26,943 nucleotides of DNA from Desulfocapsa sp. (GTDB taxonomy: Bacteria > Desulfobacterota > Desulfobulbia > Desulfobulbales > Desulfocapsaceae). Every line of letters begins with the position of its first letter. Position 1 is the stretch's first letter. This document shows, piece after piece, positions 1 to 7,217 of this stretch. Under the pieces are notes generated by a model. It saw only the letters and a list, made by a program, of their open reading frames with translations. It was not told where the DNA came from and searched no databases. The position numbers were made by a program, and so were the translations under genes. The stretch is from NCBI GenBank assembly GCA_029934915.1, contig JAOZLI010000001.1:6018-32960 (forward strand), read 5' to 3'.

Positions 1-146
1 CTCGTGGCGATAGCGGTAGTGGTGCCGGTTTTAGTGGTGAACCTCCATTGCCCGAGGAATCTTCCATGGGACCAGTTAGTAATGACACTGGTGGTGGCGC
101 TGGTGGTGGTACTGGTGGCGGAACCGGGGAAGATGTCCCTTTTTAA
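1..146 (+). CDS. ssb: Single-stranded DNA-binding protein, C-terminal part only
   Basis: The frame starting at base 3 is open from the window edge to TAA at 144-146. It encodes a Gly/Ser/Thr-rich, low-complexity tail ending in Glu-Asp-Val-Pro-Phe. A flexible Gly-rich linker closed by an acidic tip of the form (D/E)D(I/V)PF is the hallmark of bacterial SSB, where the tip docks partner proteins such as exonuclease I, RecO, PriA and the polymerase III chi subunit. The OB-fold DNA-binding domain lies outside the window, so the identification rests on the tail alone. A strong hairpin terminator follows within 35 bases. Another acidic-tipped Gly-rich protein cannot be fully excluded. Confidence 0.8.
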   Translation, partial: RGDSGSGAGFSGEPPLPEESSMGPVSNDTGGGAGGGTGGGTGEDVPF

Positions 147-178
147 CGATTACCTTAGATGAAAATGTAAATTATGGG

Positions 179-216
179 CCTGTATCCTTCGTCTTCTGTA
201 GGATACGGGTTTTTTT
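179..216 (+). terminator. Rho-independent terminator of ssb
   Basis: Stem CCTGTATCC (179-187) pairs with GGATACGGG (201-209), with one G-U wobble and a 13-base loop, followed at once by seven T residues (210-216). It lies 32 bases after the ssb stop and faces the convergent ppx gene, whose stop codon is at 227. Confidence 0.85.
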
Positions 217-226
217 GTGTGTAAAT

Positions 227-1753
227 TTAAGAGAAAAACTGCAGATCAAAATCCACAGCACGCAAGTAGTCAGCCTCCTGCTCAAGACTGGCAAGTTGTA
301 AGGGATGCTTTTGTAATGCTCCCTCGACGAAGTGAAGAGTTAAGCCGTTGTCTCCGGGGGTGATAGTCATAAGGTCTGCAGTATCCCTCTTTCTTGAACG
401 ATGCAACAGGGTTGCCAGGCGAAGTAAAACCGTAAGTCGTAGAGCCGTTTGTCGGTTATCCTCCGGGAGTGGTTCAAAGAGTTTTTTAGATATTTTTTTC
501 CGATGACAACGTACAAGCAGGCTCATCCATGTCTGTTCTTCAAAGGAAAACCCGGGGAGATCAGCATTGTCCAGCAGATAGGCTCCATGTTTCTGGTAAC
601 CGCTGAGTGATACAGCAAGGCCAATTTCATGGAGACTGCACGCCCAGTGCAGTGTCTCCGCATCTTCCAGTTGCAGGTTCCATGTTTTTTCACAACTGAC
701 CAGGAGCTGGTGGGCTTTTTTGCTCACCCGCCGGGCATGTTTTTTACTTATCTGGAAACGGTCCTGCACGGTTGAAACGGTTTTTAGACGAGTGTCCTCG
801 CTTTGAATACGCCCCAGTCGCTCGTAGAGTAATCCTTCTCGCAGGGCTCCATCGGAGACCTGCATCGTTTTAATCTTCAGGGCTTCAAAGGTGGCAATTA
901 ACACCGCCAGGCCACCTGCGAAAACAGATCTGCGATCAGCTTTTAAGCCTGGTAACTCCAGTTGATCCAGATGCTCGGCTTTGATCATGATATCTCGTAT
1001 GGCATAAAGGGCATCAAGATTGATATCATAATTTGCCAGATTAAGTGCATCCACAACACGTCGTACAGCTTTAATCGTCCCCGAAGCACCGGTGGCGGAA
1101 TTCCAGTCCGTTTTCTGGAAATAACGTCTCACTGGACGTAGCTTCAGGTGGGCTTCAATTCCTGCTTGCTTCCACTGTTTTTTCTTTAATGTGCCATCCG
1201 GGAAATAAGAACGGCTCATGGATACACAGCCCATATTCAGACTGCGCAGATGTTGAGGCTCAAAATCCTCACCAATGATTAATTCCGTGGAACCGCCGCC
1301 AATATCCATAACAAAGCGTTTGCCGTGGTCGTCAACCAGGGAGTGGGAGACCCCGAGATACACAAGTCGTGCTTCTTCTTTTCCGCCAATTATAGAAATT
1401 GGATACCCAAGGGCAGTCTTTGCATCACGGAGAAAAGAATGTGCATTTTTTGCCTGTCGCAGAGTCTTGGTACCAACAGCTGCCACGCTGCCTTGGGGAA
1501 ATTCCCGCACTCGTTCACCAAAACGTTCCAGGCAGGCAAGTCCGCGTTTACGGGATTCCTCGGATAATCTGCCATCAGCATCAAGCCCAGCTCCAAGACG
1601 TACCATCTCTTTGAGATTGTCCAAGAAATGGATATGACCATCCTCTATTCGGGCAATAACCATATGAAAACTGTTGGAACCAAGATCAATTGCAGCTAAA
1701 TATTGTGGGGTATGCTCTGTGTCAGTCACAGGTTTCTCCTGTAAATTTATCAT
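227..1753 (-). CDS. ppx: Exopolyphosphatase / pppGpp phosphohydrolase family (Ppx/GppA)
   Basis: A 508-aa cytosolic protein of the Ppx/GppA family in the ASKHA fold, which releases phosphate from polyphosphate or converts pppGpp to ppGpp. The first phosphate loop is seen at residues 23-28 (DLGSNS), the catalytic Glu region at 123-129 (GGKEEAR) and the second phosphate loop at 150-155 (DIGGGS). The part beyond about residue 310 matches the helical HD-like C-terminal domain of longer Ppx proteins (the family is about 300 aa when short and about 500 when long). Its ATG overlaps the xseA stop codon as ATGA (1750-1753), so it is probably translationally coupled as the second gene of an xseA-ppx operon. 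Ppx and GppA cannot be told apart from sequence reading alone. Confidence 0.93.
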   Translation of the reverse strand: MINLQEKPVTDTEHTPQYLAAIDLGSNSFHMVIARIEDGHIHFLDNLKEMVRLGAGLDADGRLSEESRKRGLACLERFGERVREFPQGSVAAVGTKTLRQAKNAHSFLRDAKTALGYPISIIGGKEEARLVYLGVSHSLVDDHGKRFVMDIGGGSTELIIGEDFEPQHLRSLNMGCVSMSRSYFPDGTLKKKQWKQAGIEAHLKLRPVRRYFQKTDWNSATGASGTIKAVRRVVDALNLANYDINLDALYAIRDIMIKAEHLDQLELPGLKADRRSVFAGGLAVLIATFEALKIKTMQVSDGALREGLLYERLGRIQSEDTRLKTVSTVQDRFQISKKHARRVSKKAHQLLVSCEKTWNLQLEDAETLHWACSLHEIGLAVSLSGYQKHGAYLLDNADLPGFSFEEQTWMSLLVRCHRKKISKKLFEPLPEDNRQTALRLTVLLRLATLLHRSRKRDTADLMTITPGDNGLTLHFVEGALQKHPLQLASLEQEADYLRAVDFDLQFFS

Positions 1754-3093
1754 ATCACTTCACAATCTAATGTTCCTTTATGTAGACGAAGTTCTATTCG
1801 ATCCCCCTGCTGTACTTGGGCGCTGTCTTGTAAAAGTGTTTTCTGACCATTTTGTGGGTCAACTTTCCTTGAAATTGAATACCCACGGGCAAGGGTTGCA
1901 AGAGGGCTGACGGCGTCAAGTAATGCTGCCTGGCGACCTAGTTGCATTTCTCGTTCTTCCACGGATTTAGTAAATAAAAAGAGAAGTTTTTCGTGAAAAT
2001 GGTTCAGCCGCTGTTTTTGTATCTTGAGTTTTGTTACGGGGGAATTGTTCTGCAGGCGGACAAACTGTTCTTTGCACCGCAGTTGTTCCAGCTCAATTCG
2101 TGCCATCATAACCTGGTGTAGTTTCTGGGTCGTATGATCAAGGCGTAGAGACGTATTTGTGAAAAACGAATCCATATCGCCAAGTAACCGGCGATTCTGA
2201 TTCACTCGATATTGATAATTCTCAATAGTGTCTGTTAGTGAAGTTGCAAGAGAACGCTGAAAGCGTTGGATCTGGTGTCGCAAAAGAACTGCATCTGGAA
2301 TAAGTGCTTCTGCGGCAGCTGTAGGTGTCGCAGCCCGAAAATCAGCGCAGAAGTCACTGATACTAAAATCCACCTCATGGCCCACTGCAGAAACAACGGG
2401 TAGCTTGGAGCGGCCAATGGCTCGAGCCAGTATTTCTTCGTTAAAGGCCCATAAATCTTCAAGGGAACCACCGCCACGGCAAAGGACAATCATATCGCTG
2501 CTCGGGAATTCTCTATTTACAGTGGTGAGTGCGTCTGCTATTTCGGCTGCTGCTCCATTTCCCTGCACACGTACGGGGAAAAGAGTGATCTGGGTGGGGA
2601 ATCCTTGTTTTCGCCAGATAGTCAGGAAATCATGGATAGCTGCCCCGGTGGGAGATGTGAGGATAATTATTTCTTTAGGAAATGGAGCTAATTGTTTTTT
2701 CCGCTCCGTTGCAAACAGTCCCTCTGCTTCGAGTTTCTTTTTTAATTTTTCAAAACGCTGCTGCAATAAACCAGCACCCTGAAAATCGACGCTGTCAACG
2801 ATAAGCTGGTAATCGCCACGGGGTTCATAGATAGATATTCGGCCATGGCAAATGACCTGTTGCCCATCCTCAATGGCCTTTTCAAGGTATCTTGCTGTGC
2901 CTTTAAAAAGGACACTTTTTAACTGGGCCGAATCATCCTTCAGGGTAAAGTAGGCATGTCCTGAATAGGCGCGTTTCAGACTTGATATCTCCCCCTGAAC
3001 CTGGATAAAACGATACTTGTTTTCCACCAGGTTCTTAAGCTCACTGGTTAAGCTGCTAACTGAATAGACTTGTTGGCTTATGTCGAATTTCAT
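1750..3093 (-). CDS. xseA: Exodeoxyribonuclease VII large subunit
   Basis: A 447-aa protein that with several copies of XseB forms exonuclease VII, which degrades single-stranded DNA in both directions to oligonucleotides. An N-terminal OB-fold spans about residues 1-105 (YSVSSLTSELKNLVE, then QGEISSLKRAYSGHAYFTLK). The catalytic domain carries the family motifs SPTGAAIHDF, CRGGGSLEDLWAFNEE and GHEVDFSISDFCADFRAATPTAA. A long helical, coiled-coil-like stretch follows, and the C-terminus is the usual LARGYSI segment. Length is normal for the family. xseB is not in this window. The ppx start overlaps its stop by four bases. The gene shares a 252-bp divergent upstream region with the TPR gene, and that region contains a palindromic repeat. 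Confidence 0.96.
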   Translation of the reverse strand: MKFDISQQVYSVSSLTSELKNLVENKYRFIQVQGEISSLKRAYSGHAYFTLKDDSAQLKSVLFKGTARYLEKAIEDGQQVICHGRISIYEPRGDYQLIVDSVDFQGAGLLQQRFEKLKKKLEAEGLFATERKKQLAPFPKEIIILTSPTGAAIHDFLTIWRKQGFPTQITLFPVRVQGNGAAAEIADALTTVNREFPSSDMIVLCRGGGSLEDLWAFNEEILARAIGRSKLPVVSAVGHEVDFSISDFCADFRAATPTAAAEALIPDAVLLRHQIQRFQRSLATSLTDTIENYQYRVNQNRRLLGDMDSFFTNTSLRLDHTTQKLHQVMMARIELEQLRCKEQFVRLQNNSPVTKLKIQKQRLNHFHEKLLFLFTKSVEEREMQLGRQAALLDAVSPLATLARGYSISRKVDPQNGQKTLLQDSAQVQQGDRIELRLHKGTLDCEVI

Positions 3094-3208
3094 CTATGTT
3101 TACTTGTCTTTTCTTCCGGTTCCCCAAAGAATCCTGCAAAAGAGGATATAATTGTCTTTGACAATAGACATGGGTGCCTGGATAGGGTAAATTGATTTGC
3201 AATTGTAG

Positions 3209-3275
3209 GGGGTCGGTAAGAAATAACTTGGACAATTACGAATTGAAATTGTCCAAGTTATTTCTTGCCGACCCC
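3209..3275. repeat. Palindromic repeat (MITE/REP-like), compact copy
   Basis: Two 29-bp arms (3209-3237 and 3247-3275) are perfect inverted copies except for one position (a G-U type mismatch at 3217) around a 9-bp loop. The arms share the core TCGGYAAGAAAYAACTTGGA with the ends of the element at 22220-22397, so this is a dispersed family rather than a local hairpin. TA lies on both sides (3206-3207 and 3276-3277, with one extra G on the left), which may be a target duplication. It lies between the divergent xseA and TPR-gene starts, so it could also affect their transcription. A terminator role is unlikely because neither side has a good T tract. Confidence 0.85.
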
Positions 3276-3345
3276 TAAGCTCATTATTGGTATAGGTTTT
3301 GAGAAAAAAGTAAAGTAAAAAGAAGAACGGGGACAGGAGAGAAAT

Positions 3346-4038
3346 ATGAGTGAAGAGAGTTCGTTTAGCTTGAAGCATGCGTCAGAAGAAGCCTACGTGG
3401 AACCAAGTGGAGTGCTGGATCAATTGAATCTGCCTTCGTCTGTTGTGAAATTTTTACGTGAAAATAAAAGATTGATTCAGGTCACCGGTGCTGTAACCGT
3501 TGTGCTTGTGGTGTCCATTTCTCTGTATCAAAGCTACCAGCAAAGTCGATTGGAAAATGCAGCCAGCAGTCTGGCTATTTCCATGGAAGCTGAAGCAGAT
3601 GTAAAAGTTAAGGCTCTTGAACATGTGGTTAGTGAGTTTGATGGTACTCCCTCTGCACAGTGGGCCTCTATTGAACTTGGACACATCGCCATGCAGGCGG
3701 GCGAGTTTGATAAGGCCGCGAGCCTGTACTTACAGGTAAAACAAAATGTTTCAGCATCAAATCCCATGTTGGGCCTGCTCACCTATGGTATCGCTCAGGC
3801 TCATGAAGCAGGAAAAAAATATGCAGAAGCATCTTCTAGTTATAAGGACTTGAAAACAATCGCAGGGTATCAGGACGAAGGCTATCTTGGTATGGCAAGG
3901 GTTTTCGAAGTACAGGGTGAAAAAGAAAAAGCCATTGGTGTATACGAGGAATATCTTGGTACATTTTTGGGCGAAAACTCCAACGAACGGGCCAAATCAA
4001 TGATTCAGGAAAAAATCACCAGATTACAAGCCCAGTAA
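3346..4038 (+). CDS. Membrane-anchored TPR-like (YfgM-type) protein
   Basis: A 230-aa protein with a charged N-terminus of about 40 residues, one hydrophobic segment at about residues 44-62 (a single-pass anchor, probably N-in), and an alpha-helical extracytoplasmic part with TPR-like repeats (segments around ASIELGHIAMQAGEFDKAASLY, GIAQAHEAGKKYAEASSSY and YLGMARVFEVQGEKEKAIGVYEEY, each cut short here). The layout matches the YfgM/TPR_21 type, which in other bacteria associates with the Sec translocon or BamB. That function is only inferred. A ribosome site (GGAG, about 3337) precedes the ATG. The TAA stop overlaps the panC ATG by one base (TAATG), so the two are co-translated. Confidence 0.8.
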   Translation: MSEESSFSLKHASEEAYVEPSGVLDQLNLPSSVVKFLRENKRLIQVTGAVTVVLVVSISLYQSYQQSRLENAASSLAISMEAEADVKVKALEHVVSEFDGTPSAQWASIELGHIAMQAGEFDKAASLYLQVKQNVSASNPMLGLLTYGIAQAHEAGKKYAEASSSYKDLKTIAGYQDEGYLGMARVFEVQGEKEKAIGVYEEYLGTFLGENSNERAKSMIQEKITRLQAQ

Positions 4039-4889
4039 TGAAGATTGTCACCACGCCTGACGAGATACAATCCATCGCCCTTGCAAAACGAAGGCAAGGG
4101 CAAACAATTGGACTTGTTCCCACAATGGGGTATTTCCATGAAGGACATCTTGCTCTTATGCGTGAGGCAAGGAGGCGGGCAGATTGTGTGATCACCACTC
4201 TGTTTGTAAACCCCATGCAGTTTGGCCCCACGGAAGATCTCGATAATTATCCCCACAATTTTGGACGTGATACAGCGCTGGCAGAATCTGTCGGCGTTGA
4301 TTTCTTGTATGCTCCCACCAATGCGGCCATGTATAACGACGAATTTTCCAGTACCGTACATGTCGAGGGCTTGACTTCTGGCCTATGCGGTGCGGCAAGA
4401 CTGGGCCATTTTGATGGCGTGACCACAGTGGTTGCTAAGCTCTTTAATCAGACATTGCCGCATATTGCCGTCTTTGGTCAGAAAGATTTTCAACAGCTGG
4501 CCGTGATTAGACGCATGACCAGTGATCTTGATTTCCCCATTGAAATTATAGCTCATCCCATTGTTCGTGAAGAAAGCGGACTGGCCATGAGTTCCCGAAA
4601 TACATACCTTAAAGAAGAAGAAATGGGGGCAGCCCTGTCCCTGTCACAGGCAATTGCGGGAGCAAAAGCAATTGCGGCGAACCCTTCTTCCACGTCTAAT
4701 ACCATTAAAAAAAATGTACGGGAATTAATAGAAAAACATGCGGAATGCACAATTGATTATGTGGAGATTGTGAATGCTCTGAGTCTTGAGCCCTGTGATA
4801 CCATTGATGCGGATTCTATTATTCTGCTTGCAGTGAAGATAAATAAACGTATACGTTTAATTGATAATTCTCTCCTATTGGATACCTGA
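4038..4889 (+). CDS. panC: Pantoate--beta-alanine ligase (pantothenate synthetase)
   Basis: A 283-aa cytosolic enzyme that joins pantoate and beta-alanine with ATP, giving pantothenate, AMP and PPi. The nucleotidyl-transferase signatures are clear: [11 protein letters not shown] near the N-terminus (HIGH-like), the FGQKDFQQL segment, and MSSRNTYL (the KMSKS-like element). Length is typical (280-290 aa). The start is fixed by the TAATG overlap with the upstream TPR gene. panD follows one base after the stop, so beta-alanine supply and use are encoded together. panB is not in this window. Confidence 0.97.
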   Translation: MKIVTTPDEIQSIALAKRRQGQTIGLVPTMGYFHEGHLALMREARRRADCVITTLFVNPMQFGPTEDLDNYPHNFGRDTALAESVGVDFLYAPTNAAMYNDEFSSTVHVEGLTSGLCGAARLGHFDGVTTVVAKLFNQTLPHIAVFGQKDFQQLAVIRRMTSDLDFPIEIIAHPIVREESGLAMSSRNTYLKEEEMGAALSLSQAIAGAKAIAANPSSTSNTIKKNVRELIEKHAECTIDYVEIVNALSLEPCDTIDADSIILLAVKINKRIRLIDNSLLLDT

Positions 4890-4890
4890 C

Positions 4891-5253
4891 ATGAACCGTC
4901 AAATGTTGCGGGCAAAATTACACCGCGCTACAATTACCGAGGCTAATCTTGATTATGAAGGAAGCCTCACCATCGATAAAGATCTTCTGGATGCCGTGGG
5001 GATTATTCCCTTTGAGCGGGTGAAGGTTTACAATATTAACAATGGTGAACGTTTTGACACCTATGCCATCGAAGGGAAACGCGGGTCCGGTGTTATTGGC
5101 CTGAATGGCGCTGCTGCCAGAAAGGGAATGGTGGGAGATCTGATCATTATTGTCACATTTGGCTTCTATGCTGAAGAAGAACTACAGAGCTATCATCCCA
5201 ATATTGCTTTACTGAACGAGAAAAATACTATTAAAGAAATGCTGACCAGATAA
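4891..5253 (+). CDS. panD: Aspartate 1-decarboxylase proenzyme
   Basis: A 120-aa pyruvoyl enzyme that converts L-aspartate to beta-alanine for PanC. The ATG at 4891 is chosen because it gives the canonical N-terminus ([16 protein letters not shown]) and places the self-cleavage site YEG-S at Gly24-Ser25, as in E. coli PanD; the frame is open further upstream only inside panC. The conserved [10 protein letters not shown] and [16 protein letters not shown] segments are present. Only one base separates it from the panC stop. A large palindrome (5258-5366) begins five bases after the stop. Confidence 0.96.
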   Translation: MNRQMLRAKLHRATITEANLDYEGSLTIDKDLLDAVGIIPFERVKVYNINNGERFDTYAIEGKRGSGVIGLNGAAARKGMVGDLIIIVTFGFYAEEELQSYHPNIALLNEKNTIKEMLTR

Positions 5254-5257
5254 AACC

Positions 5258-5366
5258 GTAAACGTTTACCAGCATACCATCTTGGTCCATTTCGGCCTGT
5301 TCACATATAACTGCATATGCTACACAGTCCGAAATGAACCAATATGGCGCACTGGTAAACGTTTAC
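5258..5366. repeat. 109-bp palindrome with GTAAACGTTTAC at both ends
   Basis: The outer arms are 15 bp and perfect (5258-5272 and 5352-5366). Inner arms TTGGTCCATTTCGG (5282-5295) and CCGAAATGAACCAA (5329-5342) pair with one mismatch. Each outer arm contains the self-palindrome GTAAACGTTTAC, which resembles LacI/PurR-family operators. The layout of nested arms over about 110 bp looks more like a mobile palindromic element or a large hairpin than two operators, but both readings are possible. It fills the gap between panD and the aminotransferase gene. Confidence 0.75.
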
Positions 5367-5403
5367 CTGTTTGATATGAGAACAATTGAAAAGGAGTCGT
5401 CAT

Positions 5404-6612
5404 ATGCCCGGTTTTGAAGTTTTTGGAGAGGAAGAAAAACAACAGATCAGTGAAGTTTTAGATACAGGTGTCCTTTTTCGGTATGAATTTGGTGAGCAAC
5501 GCAAAGGCGTGTATAAAGTTCTCGAATTCGAGAAAAATTTTGCAAAATATTGTGGCGCCGGTTTCGCCCAGGCCGTAACATCTGGAACCGCTGCTTTAAA
5601 GGTTGCCATGACAGCTCTTGGCGTAGGCGCAGGGGATGAAGTCATTACCCAGGGATTTACCTTTGTTGCAACCTGGGAAGCCATTCTTGATATCGGCGCA
5701 ATTCCTGTGTTTACCGAAATTGACGAAACACTGAATATGGATCCCGATGATTTGAGAAAGAAGATCACTGACAAAACCAAATGTATTATTCCCGTGCATA
5801 TGCTGGGAGCCATGGCCAGGATTGAAGAGATTGTTAGTATTGCCAAAGAACATGATATCCCCGTCCTTGAGGATACTGCTCAGGCAGCAGGAGGCAGAAT
5901 CAAGGGGCAACATCTAGGTACTTTTGGAAACTGTGGTACCTTCTCCTTTGATTCGGTAAAAACCATGACCACTGGTGAAGGTGGTATGATTATCACCGCC
6001 GATGAAAATATGTGGCGTGATATGTCCGAATATCATGATCATGGTCATGACCATGCAGTAAACCCCGGAGGTCGAGGTGGGGAAGGAAGAAGTTTTATCG
6101 GGTTTAATTACCGGATGATGGAACTGCAGGGTGCAATGGGAATTGCGCAACTTGCAAAACTTGATTCTATGATAGCTGCCCAAAAAGCAAACAAGGCGAA
6201 ATTACGAGCAGCTGCTGAGACTATTCCTGGAGTGAAATTCAGAACCCTGGTAGATGAAGAAGGGGATACAGCAACGTTTTTTGCCTTTATGCTGGAAAGC
6301 AGTGAGCAGTGTAATAACGTAAATAAAGTACTTGCTGATGCAGGAGTCGGGGCCATTAATTTCAGCGAAAACAGCTGGCATTTTTATCCCAGCTGGGAGC
6401 ATCTTCACAAGGGTGCAAGTCTTGCAAAATCCGGTTATCCATTTATGGATGGTCAGGGAAAACGCAGAGTTGTCTATGATCCTGATGTGTTACCAAAATC
6501 CGCAGATATTATGTCTCGAACGTTAGTGTATCCGGTTTCTATTAAGATGAGCGAAGAACAAATTGGAAAGATGTGTGAGGCGTTGAAAAAAGCTGGAAAA
6601 GAGATCGGATAA
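5404..6612 (+). CDS. DegT/DnrJ/EryC1/StrS-family PLP aminotransferase
   Basis: A 402-aa fold-type-I PLP enzyme of the family that usually transaminates keto-sugars in surface polysaccharide or secondary-metabolite synthesis. Visible elements: the phosphate-binding SGTAAL (residues 60-65), GDEVITQGFTFVAT, the PLP-ring contact EDTAQAAGG with D157 and Q160, and the Schiff-base lysine K186 in FSFDSVKTMTTGEGG. A His-rich HDHGHDH patch precedes the usual FNYRMMELQGA segment. The ATG at 5404 is preferred because AAGGAG (5390-5395) lies eight bases ahead; the frame runs six codons further to a TTG that sits in front of that ribosome site. No other sugar-pathway gene is nearby, so the substrate cannot be stated. 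Confidence 0.9.
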   Translation: MPGFEVFGEEEKQQISEVLDTGVLFRYEFGEQRKGVYKVLEFEKNFAKYCGAGFAQAVTSGTAALKVAMTALGVGAGDEVITQGFTFVATWEAILDIGAIPVFTEIDETLNMDPDDLRKKITDKTKCIIPVHMLGAMARIEEIVSIAKEHDIPVLEDTAQAAGGRIKGQHLGTFGNCGTFSFDSVKTMTTGEGGMIITADENMWRDMSEYHDHGHDHAVNPGGRGGEGRSFIGFNYRMMELQGAMGIAQLAKLDSMIAAQKANKAKLRAAAETIPGVKFRTLVDEEGDTATFFAFMLESSEQCNNVNKVLADAGVGAINFSENSWHFYPSWEHLHKGASLAKSGYPFMDGQGKRRVVYDPDVLPKSADIMSRTLVYPVSIKMSEEQIGKMCEALKKAGKEIG

Positions 6613-6622
6613 AAGAAAAAGT

Positions 6623-6658
6623 ACAGGTAAGATTCTTTCGACAGAGAGTCTTACCTGT
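6623..6658 (-). terminator. Hairpin terminator containing the end of the SleB-like gene
   Basis: ACAGGTAAGATTCT (6623-6636) pairs with AGAGTCTTACCTGT (6645-6658) with one mismatch and an 8-base loop. On the minus strand it is followed by a T-rich run (CTTTTTCTTTT), so it suits the SleB-like gene, whose stop codon (6651-6653) lies inside the stem. It may also slow transcription from the aminotransferase gene, but the plus side lacks a good T tract. Confidence 0.7.
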
Positions 6659-7013
6659 AAAATTTGTGACTACCGTACTGCTCCACAAAGGTTACCTTGG
6701 AGGCCCAGTAAGGTTTGATGTTGTCGAGATGGTAAAAAGTTGATCCGGCAGTGAAATCAGTGGAATTCAAGGCGATAGAAACAGATTTCATACACTGAAA
6801 AAATGCCTGTGGATCTTCAGGGATATAGGATTTTTTTTGTTTAATCCAGCTGAACTGATTTGGCTGATTCACAACATTTTTAATGCTGAGGTCTCTTTGG
6901 GCGGCACGGTTCAACGTCACATGAGCAACGGCAACCTGGCCAATTATAGGCTCAGAGCGCGCCTCATGGTACACATTCAGTGTTAACCAGAGTAATCCTT
7001 CAAGAAATGTCAT
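6651..7013 (-). CDS. Minimal SleB-type cell wall hydrolase (Hydrolase_2)
   Basis: A 120-aa protein consisting of little more than a SleB/Hydrolase_2 catalytic domain, a family of lytic-transglycosylase-like peptidoglycan hydrolases. The features seen are NVYHEARSEPIIGQVAVAHV with the likely catalytic Glu17, the LNRA motif, and VVNQPNQFSW followed later by the FYHLDN segment. There is no signal peptide, membrane segment or peptidoglycan-binding domain, unlike spore SleB, so how it reaches the wall is not visible. AAGGAG sits eight bases before the ATG. The gene is monocistronic and divergent from recD2. Confidence 0.85.
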   Translation of the reverse strand: MTFLEGLLWLTLNVYHEARSEPIIGQVAVAHVTLNRAAQRDLSIKNVVNQPNQFSWIKQKKSYIPEDPQAFFQCMKSVSIALNSTDFTAGSTFYHLDNIKPYWASKVTFVEQYGSHKFYR

Positions 7014-7030
7014 AGCTTAGTCTCCTTGTT

Positions 7031-7060
7031 TCAAAAGTGTAATAGGTGTTTCGCTTTTGA
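7031..7060 (-). promoter_or_regulatory. Hairpin in the leader of the SleB-like gene
   Basis: TCAAAAGTG (7031-7039) and CGCTTTTGA (7052-7060) form 9-bp arms with one wobble around a 12-base loop. It lies just upstream of the ribosome site of the SleB-like gene and would be in its mRNA leader. The function is unknown and chance is possible. Confidence 0.3.
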
Positions 7061-7066
7061 ATGGTA

Positions 7067-7102
7067 TTAACTTGACATAATAAACAATACTAGTCAAGTA
7101 AA
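7067..7102. promoter_or_regulatory. Operator-like inverted repeat between the SleB-like gene and recD2
   Basis: TTAACTTGAC (7067-7076) and GTCAAGTAAA (7093-7102) are inverted copies with one mismatch and a 16-bp AT-rich spacer. It lies in the 204-bp divergent region, where a regulator or promoter would be expected. TTGACA is contained in the left arm, but no well-spaced -10 box accompanies it. Confidence 0.3.
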
Positions 7103-7217
7103 TTCTTAAGGACATTCGCGGTGTTAAGATGATAGGTTGCTGGTAAGTTTCTAATATCTTACTGATTAATCCCTGTCTAAGAAAAATGCCTATTTTAACC
7201 TAGTTAAAGGAACTACA

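Noticed and set aside
3209..3275. Reading the hairpin as a terminator for xseA or the TPR gene
   Set aside because: It is upstream of both divergent genes, lacks a T tract, and has a relative at 22220-22397, so a dispersed repeat is the better explanation.
3100..3378. 92-aa minus-strand frame upstream of xseA
   Set aside because: It runs through the palindromic repeat and into the 5' end of the TPR gene, has no ribosome site and a hydrophobic low-quality sequence.
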